64,000 nt of DNA from Batkoa obscura (taxonomy: Eukaryota > Entomophthoromycota > Entomophthoromycetes > Entomophthorales > Batkoaceae), in NCBI GenBank assembly GCA_030770535.1, contig JASVEC010000006.1:1178001-1242000 (forward strand), given 5' to 3'. The notes under the pieces are model-generated. The model did no database searches. It worked only from the letters and a program-made list of their open reading frames with translations, and was not told the DNA's origin. Positions within the stretch are counted from its first letter, which is position 1. Every line of letters begins with the position of its first letter. The translations under genes and the position numbers were made by a program. This document shows positions 1 through 12,500 of this stretch, piece by piece.

Positions 1-759
1 AAAATACTATCTCAATATTTAATTATAAACCTCAATAAAAGGTACAAATCCCAAAACACCAGGTTTTATAAATATAATTTTAGCCACCAATCAAAATGAG
101 TAGATTAAAGCTAATACTTTGGGTTTTGATATTAGTTACTATAATAAGTAATATGAACTTTTTATTTTTAAAAATAACTGCTGTAAAATTCTAATTATAA
201 CTATTTATTTTAAAATAAAAAGGTTATTTAAGGCTGTTTTTAATAAAACATATTGGCAAAACTTGGCAATAATGATAAATTAACAGTGTTATTATTTAAG
301 AATTTTATTAATTTTATAATAAAAAATAAAAAATAAAAAATTATCAATAGTTAAAGGACTAATTCGTATTGTTATTTTATTAGTATTATTAATTATTAAA
401 TCATTAAATGACCAGTTATTCTATTTTTATTGCCTCACGACAACTAAGTTAGTAAATTTAAGCTTAATTAATAAATCCTTAATGTCAATACCAATGTCAT
501 CTAAAAATAAAATTCCAAATCTCATAATCAAACATAATAATAAGCCGAAACCCATTAAGGTGTTAACCCACTTTTTATTGGTTAAATTCATGCTGATTTA
601 GTTCAACTCCACCAATCAATTTATCAATTACTATGCAACCAATGAGAACTTTTGATAGTGACACAGTGGTACTTTTTTATTTCAGATGGTTCTTAAATTG
701 AATTTTAATTTGATAATTTCACTATTAAAATATCAATTTATTTTTTTATAAAAAATAAA
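1..759. other. Intergenic, upstream of SKT5-like gene
   Basis: AT-rich sequence with no open frame or RNA motif that I can support. It presumably holds the promoter of the SKT5-like gene that starts at 760; the last ~40 bases are T/A tracts typical of the leaders here. No repeat shared with the rest of the window was seen. Confidence 0.5.
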
Positions 760-2324
760 ATGGCTTCCACTAGTTCCACTTTACTTACAGCGCATTCATC
801 ACATGCATCCAAGTCAGCTAATCGTAGAAGATCCTTACAAATTGATCAACATACAGAGAACTTTGAAAATGAATTAAAAGGAGAAGATATATTTTATAAA
901 GTAAGAAATCAATCGACTAGTGAATTACCTACTTTAGATGGAGAGAAGTTGAACCCATTACAAAGAAAAAATAGTCGATTTCGTCCACGTTCAGTCAATG
1001 AATTGAGGAAATCAGCTTTATTTTTAGACTCGGATGGTAATGCAGATAGAAGATTATCCCTCATGTTTGTTGATCCAGAAAAATTTCAAAGTAAAAGAAG
1101 AAGCACTTATTCTATGCATAGCTTATCCGAATCTCAAACTAATTTATCCTTTTCATTATCGGGTAATGATGATTTATTAAATGTTTACAGAGAAAATGCC
1201 AAAAAAACGAATGATCCAAGGGTTCAGTTAGAGTTTGGTAAGTTTTTATTAGAATCCTCGGTTAATCTTTTGAATAAGGATTTACCTACTTACGATGAGG
1301 AATCTTCTCAAAAATTAGAAAAAGAAGGAATATTTTGGATTAAAAAATTACAAAAATTAAATAATCCAGAAGCGGTTTATATTGTGGGCACTTGGAATGA
1401 AAAGGGCATGTATGGTTATTCCCCATCTTCAAGTAGATCAAACACACTTTATTTGTCAAGTGCTAAATTGGGTTATCCCCCTGCTATTGATAAAGTAGGT
1501 TTTCATTATGAGAAAAAGAAGGACTATACGCGTGCAGTAGCTTATTATAAAAAAGCTGCCGCTTTAGCCGATCCTTCAGCAAATTATGTAAGTTCACTTT
1601 TATTTATTAATTAATTTAAATATATTTATATATTATATAATAGAGACTTGGTATAGCATATATCTATGGAGAACTTAAATTAGGCGTTAATCATAAAAAT
1701 GCCCAATTTTATTTACGTCGTTCAGCTTCAGAAGCCAACCAATATTGTCCACAGGGGGCTTACATATGGGCATTAATATTATTTGGATTATATGAAGAAG
1801 ATTTAGGTATAAGAGATGATGTTGAAGGAAGAGATTATTTAATAAAAGCGGCGGATTTAAATTATTTACCAGCTCAATATAAATTAGGATATTGCTATGA
1901 ATATGGAGAGTATAATTTACAAGTTGATCCTATGTTATCAATTGATTATTATCGCCGAGCAGCTCAAGGAGGACATCCAGAAGCCCAAGTAGCCTTAAGT
2001 GGATGGTATTTAACTGGAGCACCTGGGGTATTAGATCAAAGTGATGAACTAGCCTTTCAATGGTGTTCAAAAGCCTCATCTCAAGGCTTTCCAAAAGCAG
2101 AATATGCCATGGGACAATATTATGAAATGGGAGTTGGTGTTGAAATTAGTTTACAAAATGCGTTAGGATGGTATAAAAAAGCAGCTGGTAATGGGTTTGA
2201 AAAAGCGAAGGAAAGGTTAAATCAGCCCGATTTTGCACCTACATTGACGAGATCTGATATTGGTACTATTCGTCAAAAGGGGCGTAAAAAAGATAAAAAG
2301 AAAAATGATTGTGTTATTTGTTAA
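760..2324 (+). CDS. SKT5/CHS4-like chitin synthase activator, Sel1 repeats
   Basis: Two exons, 760-1587 and 1644-2324, joined by a 56-nt GTAAGT..TAG intron that keeps phase 0, give about 502 aa. The N-terminal ~140 residues are Ser/charged and probably disordered. From about residue 145 the protein is a run of Sel1/TPR-like repeats (motifs such as KLGYPPAIDKVG, QYKLGYCYEYG, AEYAMGQYYEMG). It ends in a lysine-rich stretch and Cys-Val-Ile-Cys, a CaaX prenylation signal. In the family, Skt5/Chs4 carries Sel1 repeats and a C-terminal CaaX box and brings chitin synthase III to the plasma membrane. The repeats and the CaaX box are seen; the chitin synthase role is inferred. Another Sel1 regulator of the same architecture is possible. 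The start is the first ATG after a long AT-rich leader. Confidence 0.82.
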
Positions 2325-2598
2325 GAGAAGAAGAGCTTTTGTTAGCAGTCTAGTTCCCCTTTTTTATGAAAAGTGAAAGCCTTTATTTCTTTTTCTCAAG
2401 TCCCTTTATATACTACTTATAATATTAAGTTTTAACCCCCTAATAATAATAATAATAACATTTTTGATTTTATTGTTGATATTAAATTATATTTTTATTT
2501 TATTTTAGTTTTAATCAAATTTTAAAAATAATTGAATTACGTCAACTTTAAGAATAAAACTCTCATTTTAAACTTTATACTCTTTATTTGAAAAAACA

Positions 2599-4898
2599 AT
2601 GGAAGGCAATAATATTATAAATAAAAAGATAATAGAAACATTGAAGCTATTAATAACGCAAGAAAAAGATGAAGAAATTCAAGAAAAACTTGAGAGAAGT
2701 AATGCTAACAATACCAATTATTTAAAGAAATTAGGATTATTGATTAATAATTTGAAGATTTTTAATACAAAAATTGGACTGGGCGGCAAGTTGTAAGTAT
2801 AGAATTCAATTTGATAACTATTTTATTTGTTAATAAGTTAATTGTTTATCAGAATAGTTGAACTCAACCCCCTTGAATCGGGCAGTAAAATTGGTGCAAG
2901 TATCATAAAATCAGGCGATGTAGTAGCCTTACAATCCAATGTATCTAAAAAGAAAGAAAAAAAAGATGGTGAATCTGAAGAGCTAACTGGTATAATAGTG
3001 AAATTAACGGATACAAAGATAGTAGTAAGTGTTAAAAATGAAACTTTATTAGATGAAAATGGGATTTGGAAAGTGTAAGTTTTTTGTTTTATGGAATTGG
3101 ACAAAGAAAAATTAATTATTAATATTTTAGTATTCAATTAGCTAATGAAGTTAGTTACAAAAGGTAATTTTATTTTATAATCTAATAAAATTAAATTTAT
3201 CTTACTCTCATTCGAAAAGACAACTAAAAGTATTATCTGATATTGAAAAGATACTTGACACAGGAACTAATGATCATTGGATGGGAAACAAAAACTTAAT
3301 CAATTTGTTATTAATACATAAAGAAAAGAAGAAGCTTCAACAACCTCAATTCGATGAGAATATAAAGTTAGGAGATATCAAATTTAAAAATCAAAATTTA
3401 AATTTATCGCAAAAAGAAGCTGTTTTGTTAGCTTTAAAAGCGGAGCATTTAGCTTTAATTCATGGACCTCCTGGGGTAAATATTTATTTATATCCTTAGT
3501 TTCAAGTATTTATTTATGTATTTTTAGACTGGAAAAACGTACACCTTAATTGAATTAATATTACAATTAATTAATTTGAATAAAAAAATACTAATTTGTG
3601 GTCCATCCAATATATCTGTTGGTAATAATAACAATCATAATAATATAAGATTATACTAATAAAACAATATAGATAATATTCTTGAACGGTTAATCCCACA
3701 TAAGGTAGATTGTATTCGTATAGGACAACCAGAAAGAATCTCGTTACCCCAAATCATGGATTATGTGTTAGATATTAAATTAAAATATAGTGAAGAAGGG
3801 CAATTGATATCGGATATTCGACAAGAAATCAATACAACTGTAAGCAATATTCAACATTGTAAAAAATATAGCGAACGTAAAAAATTATATTTGGAATTAA
3901 AAGAATTGAGAAAAGAATTAAAATTAAGAGAAAATAAACTAACTCAACAATTAATGAAAAATACACAAGTAACATTATCTACTTTAAATGGAGTAGGTAG
4001 TAAACTTTTTTTTGATCAAAAATATGATGTAGTAATTATTGATGAAGCTACTCAAGGATTAGAACCGGAATGTTTATTGCCCATAAAATATTCAAATAAA
4101 GTAATATTTGCTGGGGATCATCATCAATTACCTCCTACTATTAAAAATCAAAAAAACAAACAATTAGAAAATACATTATTTCAAAAACTAATTCAATTTT
4201 ATGGAAATAAATGTTATAAAATGTTAACAATTCAATATAGAATGAATGAAAAAATTATGAAATTAAGTTCTAAACTGTTATATAATAATCAATTAGTGGC
4301 CGATCACTCAGTTAAAGATCATTTATTAATTGATTTAAAACATGTTATTGAAAATGAAATTACCGATTGTCCATTAATATTTGTAGATACAGCACAAAGT
4401 AATTTAATGGAATGTAATGAATTAGATCAAAATAACAATAATAATAATATATTATCAACTTCCTCTAAATATAATGAAGGGGAAATAGAAATTGTATATC
4501 AACATTATTTAAAATTAATAGAAAATGGGATCTTACCTTCACAAATAGCTATCTTATCCCCATATAATGCACAGATTACACAACTTAAACTTAAATTTCA
4601 AGAAATTAAAGAATTAGAAATAGGAACAATTGATGGCTTTCAAGGAAGGGAAAAAGAAGTTATTTGTTTATCTTTAGTAAGAAGTAATAATCAAAATCAA
4701 GTAGGTTTTTTATTAGATTATAGAAGAATGAATGTGGCAATTACTAGAGCTAAAAGGCAACTTTTTATTATTGCTGATTCAAATACTGTGTTTAATAACA
4801 AACTACAATCAACTGATAAAGGGTGTGAATTTTTATTAGAATTAGGGATTTATTTAAATACTAACGCGGATATTTTGGTACCTGAAATGTATGATTAA
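2599..4898 (+). CDS. HCS1: SF1B DNA/RNA helicase, HCS1/SMUBP2 (IGHMBP2) type
   Basis: Six exons (2599-2792, 2853-3074, 3131-3163, 3220-3475, 3528-3621, 3673-4898) give about 674 aa, close to yeast Hcs1 (683 aa). Exon 3 is only 33 nt. Walker A (GPPGTGKT, residues ~232-239) is split by intron 4. Further motifs in order are IIDEATQ (Walker B, ~390), AGDHHQLPPT (III), QYRMNEKIM (IV), TIDGFQGREKEV (V) and RRMNVAITRAKRQL (VI). This is the Upf1-like SF1B set. The short length and lack of a zinc-finger or C-terminal R3H extension fit the Hcs1/SMUBP2 branch, an ATP-dependent 5'-to-3' helicase linked to DNA polymerase alpha in yeast. Intron 5 has a perfect TACTAAT branch site. An Asn run (residues ~523-527) is low-complexity filler. 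It converges on the SLC35F-type gene, with 124 bp between stop codons. Confidence 0.88.
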
Positions 4899-5022
4899 AA
4901 TGATCAAATAATAATTAAGTAAATAAATTATAATAAAATAGTTGGTTTTTAATTAATATATATAATTATATTTTTATTACAAATTAATATTGTTAATATG
5001 TGTATTATACTATGGATCAATT

Positions 5023-6403
5023 TTAAGCCATTTCTATATTTTTATCTTGTTTGTTTTTAAGATCAACATCAAATTCAGATTCAATTTCCTTATCAATAGT
5101 CTCATTATTATTATCTTTTGATCCATCAATAATTTCTCCTTTTTGATAAGTTGGATAAACATTATAAACAATTAAACCTAACAAGACGCAAATAAAAGCA
5201 AAGGGATACATAACATGAGTCTAATATGACAATAATAATAATTAATATATATTAAACTATATAAAATGGAATATTAATAAACAACTTACACTAACAGTTA
5301 AAAAGATTAAACCTAAAATTAAACCATAAAAATCGGAAGTTAATAAAGAAATATTAAAAAATGTAGCACTAGTCATTCCAATTAATACTGGAGTTAAAGA
5401 ATATAAACAAAACATTGCAATAGTAAATCCACAGTATAAACCGACTAAAATTAATATTAGTAATTAGTAAATCATTGTTATTATTATTGTTATATAATTC
5501 TTACTTGTCCCTGAATTCCAATTAGCACGAATAAATTCATCTCTTTCTAAAGCACCACTATAAAAAAAAGTGTCAATAAACAAAATCATAATAAAATATA
5601 AAACTAAAAACTTACAGTTGAATACCACTAATAATCATACCAAATAAACCAATCATAGCAATAATTTCATAATTGGGATGTTTACGTACCATGAATTCTT
5701 GTAATGTATTGGAACAAGCATAAAATAAAGCCCCGATAATACAATATACATTACCAAGTAATAAATTACTAGCTATTAATATGGAATTAATATATAATTA
5801 ATATGGAATTAATATATAATCTTAAATTTACCTGGATAATCCATACCAATTAAAACATCAGATAAAACTAACATAATTAAACCAATTAAACAAAATAATA
5901 CTCCTATAATATGAGTCCAACGATATCTAGTTTTTAAAAATAAAAAACTTAATACAACTACGCCTGGAGTAGAGCAAGCATTAATTAACATAGCACTTAA
6001 ATAGTTGGTATTTCCAAATCCTTTAACAATAAAATAATTGCCTTCAACATCAAACAGGGCAAGGATGAGATCTATAGAAATATCAATCAGTATCTTCAAT
6101 TCACTTTGATTTTATATTTCCATTATCTAACTTACATATCCATCCTCTATTTTTTAATACGCTACCATACTCTCTAATTCCATATTTATAAATTAAAAAT
6201 GTATTATAAACAATAAATAATAATATATAATTAACAAAGGATTGAGTGGCGGGTATATTCATTTCATACTTTTGGGCCATAGAACCAGTGGTAATATTGG
6301 TGGTAGAGATACATAATGATAGAAGTTGACCTAATGCTATTGCAAGCCAGAATTTTTTGTCTTTGATACGAAATAAGATCGCTGCTTTGTTAAAGATGGC
6401 CAT
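5023..6403 (-). CDS. SLC35F1/F2-type solute carrier (drug/metabolite transporter fold)
   Basis: Six exons on the minus strand, in coding order 6403-6136, 6071-5832, 5772-5616, 5557-5505, 5444-5290 and 5220-5023, give about 356 aa with ten predicted hydrophobic segments. Diagnostic stretches are DVEGNYFIVKGF, FFLKTRY-like FLFLKTRYRWTHIIGV, YACSNTLQEFMVRK and GALERDEFIRANWNS, which match the SLC35F (DUF914) family of membrane carriers. Substrate is unknown for most of the family, so none is assigned. The C-terminus is acidic and hydrophilic. The intron between the second and third coding exons contains a perfect tandem duplication of a ~22-bp unit (about 5775-5820). The start ATG lies at 6403, and all six junctions keep frame. 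Confidence 0.85.
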
Positions 6404-7295
6404 AGTAAAAATAAAAAGGAGAAAGAATTTTTTTGATTTGAAAAAATTGATTGATTGATTTGTGTAATGAAAAATTGACTTAATTTAGTAGATTATTTTT
6501 TAGGAATTCCAGCCTTCTAAATTGAATTCCTTCTTTATTCTCACTTTTAAGCCAATCATAGCTACTTTTCTTTGATCTTTTGGGGTTGAGGAGTTCAAAT
6601 TGATAAAATTATTAGAATAATTAGAAATATGGTATGCTCTAGATAGTTTTTTTAAAGTTTAACTTTAATGTTCGTTTTTCAAATGAAAAGTATAGGTTAT
6701 GATTTGTGATTTATGCTTCCTTCTAACAAACCTGGATTTGGGTTGCACAACTAAGTTAATACATGGACTAAAAATGAATAAATAATTTTGGTGAAGTTAG
6801 ATTAGAAATTTAAATAAAACTGGGGTGGAAGTAGTAACTAAAATAAAATAAAATGCTAAATAATAAAAATGATCTTTTATAAACAAAATATAAGGATGTC
6901 TGAATTAGTTTCATTTTTTTACCTAATTTTTAAATATTTTGTATTTTAAAAACTTTGCTTAAAATTTTATAAAAATAAATTCTTTATTAAAAAGCAAAAG
7001 TATCTAACATAGTTTTAGATTATTTTATTATTAACTGCTTTATAGCCAATATTACAGATTTACCAAATAAAAAATTTTAATATTATAATTGTATTATTGA
7101 CATATTACTAAGTTAATAAATAGCTGCATAAAAAGGAATAGTTACCCCCAAAACTATAATTAACTATTTTTATATAATATAAGCAATATAATAATAATTT
7201 TTATTTATTATTACAATTACTTGCTTTTAACTATTTTTTAACTCAGCTATTAATAACTTAAATAATATTAATATTCAATAATTGGTTTTTATTGT

Positions 7296-7802
7296 TGTGA
7301 AAGTTGGTACTCAGTGGTAGGAGTTAAAAACAGTTCTTGGTTGATTAACTTGCCTTGAGTCGAAGGATCTTAGTTTATGTAACTAAGATAGACTTAAATT
7401 AATAGGAATAATACGTAATAAGTTACGAACTATGTAAAACAAATAGAATAGACAATACTACTGTAAAATCTACCTAAGATGTTGTCAGAAAGACTTAGTG
7501 ACTTTATTAAAGGTACGATATCAGGGAATAATTCAATTAAAGAGCCTCGAGTTATTATATTGAAGAATCTCTTTTATACACCAACAAGTATGGATATCAA
7601 AACGAGAGGATAATATTGTTTGCAATATGAAGTTATAAATTCTCGCAGCAAACCAAAATAAGGAACTCTGAATTGATTATACCACATGGTTCACGTTCAA
7701 ATTGATTACAAGACTACAACTAGTTTTGTAAACAAATTAAATGATTATTATATTATAATTAATCCGAGAGCTGATAAAGCAATACTTCACATATATTATA
7801 TA
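7296..7802 (+). repeat. tRNA-headed SINE, copy A
   Basis: About 507 bp, one of three related copies in the window (others at 13533-13998 and 50975-51457). The 5' end resembles a tRNA: CTCAGTGGTAGGAGT (near 7310-7324) matches a polymerase III A box and GAGTCGAAGGATC (7357-7369) approximates a B box, about 40 bases apart as in tRNA genes. A ~330-bp body follows, then a conserved 3' segment with TTAATCCGAGAGCT and TTCACAT. Copy A carries an extra ~60 bp near 7690-7740 that differs from the other copies. The element has no convincing protein: a 44-codon frame starting at 7480 is shared, but most differences between copies are amino-acid changing. Confidence 0.68.
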
Positions 7803-9738
7803 AATCTGTTTTTCTTGCTGCATTTTTAAAATTATTTAGTATATATTTAAAAATATTAATTTAGCTATTGTTTTATTTATTAAATTATTTGAATATTCAA
7901 TATATGTTATTTTTTACTTTTATTTAATATATATTATTTAATGAATATTTACTGTTATTATTTTTATTATTAAATTTTAATAAAATAATTGAACTATTAG
8001 GTAAATATTATATAATAATTTTAACTTGCTTATTATTAATTTTTTTTATATCTTTAATAATATGTTGTAGTATTAATACTTTGTTATTATTAACTATTTT
8101 TAAATAATCACATTGATTTTTACTTATATTGAATCTAAAACTTTTACATTTATCAAAAAAATATACTGGAGCTATAATTAATAATAATGCTATTTGTTGG
8201 TTTTTGTTTCCTGTTTCCTGTTTTCTTTAAAGCATTAATTTTATACATTATTTAGTTAAGTTTATTATTATTATAAAATTTTATAAACTCTAGGTTATTA
8301 TGAATAATTGCTAAAATTAATGTAAATGAATTGCAATGTTTATATAATGTTCTTTTCTTTATTGTATTAGAATTTTTAAAAATCCCATTTTGAAGTTTAG
8401 TTATTAAAACTTGTATTTTGTTTTTATTTTAGTAAAAAATAAAGTCAAATAACTATATATCATATGTTTATTAAACATTTGATAAAAATAAAACAATTAA
8501 AATGGGTTTTTTAAGTTAAATTTTTCTGTCTAATTTTAAGCTTTTTAAGTAAATTCTGAAACTAATTTAGACATCCCTATAATATACTTTATTTTATAGA
8601 AAGTAAGTTTTACTTTATCAAATTTCAACTTTATCAAATTTCAACTTTTCTAGTGACAAACGTTCTTAAACGTTGAAATTTATTTTATATCAATATTGAA
8701 ATTCATCTTTACCAATGTTGAAATAAGCTGTCTTTTGTGTTGAAATCTTTAACTTTTTAAATCAAATAAATTTTATAAAATGACAATGGTTTAGTTTTAT
8801 ATTCTGCTCATTTTTAAAGGGTTAAAATTTTGAAAACATTATCAACTAGAATTCGAATAAAAAACACAATGTTAAATTTGAAAGTTGATAATGTTATAAA
8901 TTAGTTAGCGGTAATTAAATAACAAAAGTATAGCTTTATTGTTTTATTGTTTATTTGTTAATTTTTACAATATACAAACTTTGAAATAAAAATAATTTTT
9001 ATATAATTATTTTAGTTTATTTACTTTTTTTGAATTTTGTTATCTCCAATATTATGTATTTATGTGATATGATAGCTAATCAACAAGAAAAAGCAAATAA
9101 GTTAAGGATGGAAAGATATTCAACCGAGATTTAATAGACAAGATATAATAAATATCAAAGCCATCTGTAGCATAGAGAAACTGAAAAATTTAAAAAAGTT
9201 GAATTTAAAAATCAGTTATAACACAAGCTGATGTTAAAAAGTTCAAATAAGGCAAAAGTAAGAATTTATACATTGAATTTTCATTATATTAATATGATCT
9301 GTAGATCTTAGTATATATACCAAGTTTTGTTAGATAGTCAGTTTTTGAGGTATGAAAAAAAATAAAAATACCATCTCAACTATATTAAGATAAATTAAAA
9401 TAAGATAAAGATAAAGCAGCTAACGGTATAATGTATAGATTTTTTTACAAAAATATAATCCGTAGTTTAAATTTAATGTATACGCTATGTTTGATATTTA
9501 TTATTTATAAACATTTTATAAGCGCTTTTTAAAAACAAAAAGCTATAGATTATTTACAGATTTAGATTTTCTTTTTTGTACCCTTTAAAGAACGCTACCT
9601 TCCATGTGCCTTACTAGCAGAATATAAACATCAAAGTTTAAGTATACAATAAGCCCGTTTGAAATATTTAAAAGGACAGTAAATAGGCCTTAATCTGTTT
9701 AATTTTACCCATTAATCCTTCTTCTTAATGTTGAAATT

Positions 9739-9845
9739 ATGTGGGGATGTATTTTTTTGTTTAAGAATTTTACTAACAATCTTTCCACTCAAATAGCGCT
9801 TAAAAGATGGAAAAAGTGATGAAGCCAAAAAAAGCATCCCCATAT
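9739..9845 (+). mobile_element. MITE copy 1 (~105 bp, GGGGATGT termini)
   Basis: First of 13 near-full copies of one short non-autonomous element, plus one fragment. The shared design is a terminal inverted repeat of about 20 bp reading TATGGGGATGTATTTTTTTG inward on both ends, a core with CTCAAATAGCGCTTAAAA, and a length of 100-110 bp. Flanking TA on many copies suggests a Tc1/mariner-type TA target site. No transposase for it is seen in the window. This copy has a 2-base difference at its left terminus. Confidence 0.85.
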
Positions 9846-10249
9846 GTAAATAAATAAGGTAATCCTAGCTCAAATAAGGATAAAAATAACAAACAGATGA
9901 TATTTTAGAAAAGTAAGGGATGAGATTTTACGCAATTGTTTTTATCCTTTTTAGAAGGGAAAAATAATTTAATAAAATAAAATGTACATTAAATTATAAT
10001 AAAATTGGTGCTATCAAATGTACGTTTTCAAAAAAAAAACAGATTAGAATATTTTCTATAACATTATTAATGAATATATTATAAAAATCTTATTTCTATT
10101 CAATGGACGTTAGGTGTATTACATATCTTTTTTAAAAAAAATTACAAACATTTACAAAACGAAGTAAAACTTACACTGAGCTAAAATAAACAACAAAAAT
10201 TTTACCTTAAAGTAATAATTCAATTAGACAATTTTAATTTATTAGGAAA

Positions 10250-10927
10250 TTAAAGTTGACGACCGAAGATTGGGGATTGTTGACCGAAGAGACCTTGACC
10301 TTGTCCTTGGAATGGAGATTGACCCCAGGCACCTTGAGTTTGGAATGGAGATTGTCCGTGAATACCTTGAGTTTGGAATGGAGATTGACCGTAAACACCT
10401 TGAGTTTGGAATGGAGATTGACCCCAGGTACCTTGAGTTTGGAATGGGGATTGTCCGTGAATACCTTGTCCTTGGAATTGGGATTGTTGGATCAATTGGT
10501 GGATGGTTTGTTTGGCAACTTGAACTAATTGTTGGATTTGTTGGTTAACTTGTTGGTTGGTGAATTGGTCATTAGAGTAAAGACGTTGTTGTACAAGCTG
10601 GCGGATTTGGTCTTTGATTTGAGCAAGTTGGTATAATTGTTGTTCTTTTTGTTGAACTTGTTGACGTTCAATTGGGTTTTGGGTTTGGTATTGACGTTGT
10701 TGGTTTTGTTGGATGGCTTGTTGTACTAATTGACGAGCTTGTTCAACGTGATGGTGAACTTGTTCAGCAACTTGGCGGGATTGTTGTGGGTGGGATGGTT
10801 GGTATTGTTCTTGTTGAATTTGACGTTGTACATTGTCAAGGTTTTGAGAAACTTGATAAAGGTTTTGAGTTTCTGGGTTTTGACCAAAAGTTTGGTTAAC
10901 TGGAGAGTATTGGTTTAAGAAAGACAT
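10250..10927 (-). CDS. Glutamine-rich protein with C-terminal 12-residue repeats
   Basis: Single exon of 225 aa with an ATG at 10927. Residues ~1-150 are Gln-rich with heptad-like spacing (for example QARQLVQQAIQQ, QIRQLVQQRL), which suggests helical or coiled-coil behaviour. Residues ~155-215 are about five tandem units of a 12-residue motif, QSPFQTQG followed by (I/V/A/T)(H/Y/W)GQ. There is no signal peptide or membrane segment. Codon use is highly uniform (CAA, GTT, GGT) and the gene is clearly more GC-rich than its surroundings, which is typical of highly expressed genes; for the same reason the opposite strand is also open. A TATATA motif lies ~40 bp upstream. I do not recognise the family. 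A structural, storage or condensate-forming role is only a guess. It is isolated, with 3.8 kb and 4.3 kb gene-free flanks. Confidence 0.75.
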   Translation of the reverse strand: MSFLNQYSPVNQTFGQNPETQNLYQVSQNLDNVQRQIQQEQYQPSHPQQSRQVAEQVHHHVEQARQLVQQAIQQNQQRQYQTQNPIERQQVQQKEQQLYQLAQIKDQIRQLVQQRLYSNDQFTNQQVNQQIQQLVQVAKQTIHQLIQQSQFQGQGIHGQSPFQTQGTWGQSPFQTQGVYGQSPFQTQGIHGQSPFQTQGAWGQSPFQGQGQGLFGQQSPIFGRQL

Positions 10928-11547
10928 TTGTATTTGTATTTTGGTTGTGAATCTGAATTCTGAGTATATATCGAAGAACTCTCATTGTTTATATATTTTA
11001 TTTTTCACTTGTATTACGTAGACATCTATTACTTAGATTAGTTAATGATTCCTTAATTTCTTTACATGCTTTCGTAATTTGAATATTGATCCTTGTTTTT
11101 TACTTTATCCCTTGTTTTGAATTAACTTTTATTGGTTGGAAACTTAGGGTGAAATAAAAATAAGTAAATTACGTAGACAATTTCGCAATCGTTGAAACAA
11201 AACCATTTTCCAAGGGATATATGTATTATACTAATTCAATATATTAAACTAATATATGTTTGTTCTATATATACAATGGATTCTAAAGCTTTATCATATG
11301 GCTTGTTTCTCTTTGTTCTATTTAATATAATGTTCTATTTAATTTAATTTCTTTTATAATTTTATAATTACAATAAAATATATAAATTTATATTATACAA
11401 ATAAACATCTTGAGGTTTTTTCAACATTAGGTAAAACAATTTTTTTTGCTAATATCATCAGGCTTAAATCGGGATCCTTATCAGTAACTATTCAACTCCT
11501 AAACGGCCCTGTTTGATGAATTTAAAAAGAAAATTTCATAATATATA

Positions 11548-11680
11548 AAATAAGGGAGTAATAGGTATAAGCAAGGCGAGCATTTGCCCAATTATTGATA
11601 AATTTATAAATATTACAAAACTTGTTAGTAAATTGGGCAAATACACTTAACTTATTTATATCCATCACTCCCTCATTTAA
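11548..11680. repeat. Fold-back element 1
   Basis: A 133-bp imperfect palindrome. The left arm has GGGAGTAATAGGTATAAG then ATTTGCCCAATTA; the right arm read in reverse has GGGAGTGATGGATATAA then ATTTGCCCAATTTA. The arms of ~50 bp are separated by a short AT loop. It could be a solo MITE of a family different from the GGGGATGT one; no second copy was found in this window. Confidence 0.55.
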
Positions 11681-11868
11681 ACATTATTAAATCAATATTT
11701 AGATCATAGGCGTTAAAATACTTTATATAATCAATATTATGTGAATTTATGTCTAAAGTGTATTAATATTAAAATACTAATAAACAGTTAGATCTTAACA
11801 AACTCGATAATGTAAAACTAATTAAGATAAACTTATAATAATTCTGTATTTAACAGATTTAAACTTAT

Positions 11869-11965
11869 GAACCAGTGTGAGGGGACAGTCTATTTGCCTA
11901 ATTACTAACAATTAGAAATAATCTGTCAGTAATTCAGCAAATGAACCATGTCTTCACACTGGCTC
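11869..11965. repeat. Fold-back element 2
   Basis: A ~97-bp imperfect palindrome with arms of ~38 bp. The left arm begins GAACCAGTGTGAGGGGACAG and the reversed right arm GAGCCAGTGTGAAGACATGG; both continue into a TTTGCCTAATTACT / TTTGCTGAATTACT block. The inner ATTTGCCYAATTA words resemble fold-back element 1, which lies only ~190 bp away. Confidence 0.55.
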
Positions 11966-12500
11966 AAATCTACATAACAATAAACTATATGTATTATTTA
12001 TTATAAAGTTCTATATATTAATATTAATTTTTTTGAAACACATCAACACATCAACACTAAGCAAGTAGTTATAAACTTGATTCAGATTGAAAACTAATAT
12101 TGATAGCCTTACTTAACTATGTAATATTTTATTTTTTAAATTTTTTTAAAATGTTAAATTTTAAATACTTTTTAAAAAGTATAAAACCTTTAATTTTATT
12201 TCGAATTTCGAATTGCTTTTTGACTTACATAATAAGTATTTTATAACTGTTATTTATATTATATTATTATTTTACTTTTATTTTATGTATTTATTAGTTT
12301 ATATTATTAAATTAAAAATTAAAAAACAAGCTTTTGTAATTATAATTAGTTTATGTATTTTAATAGATTATATAAAAACAATTTGATTGTTTTAGTAGAA
12401 AATTAAATCAAAGGTATAAAACAATTTAATTTAAAAAATAATAAATTTTTATTATGAGTTTATTCATATTATGTAAAATTTAACTTTCTAAAAATAAACT

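Larger units (their letters stand above)
6404..10249. other. Gene-poor region with a SINE and a MITE
   Basis: No open frame that looks coding over 3.8 kb. It contains one tRNA-headed SINE copy (7296-7802) and one MITE copy (9739-9845), annotated separately. Around 8600-8760 there are several dispersed TTTCAACTTT / GTTGAAAT words without clear order. The rest is AT-rich with frequent stops on both strands. Confidence 0.5.

Noticed and set aside
2838-3137. 99-codon minus-strand frame
   Set aside because: Antisense of the helicase exon 2; the sense strand has the supported protein.
6404-10249. Possible LTR, LINE or virus-like element in the gene-poor region
   Set aside because: I looked for reverse transcriptase, integrase, capsid-type and terminal-repeat signals in this and the other long gaps and saw none.
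10256-10918. Several open frames on the plus strand opposite the Gln-rich gene
   Set aside because: Mirror effect: CAA codons on the coding strand read as TTG on the other, so no stops arise. No independent features.
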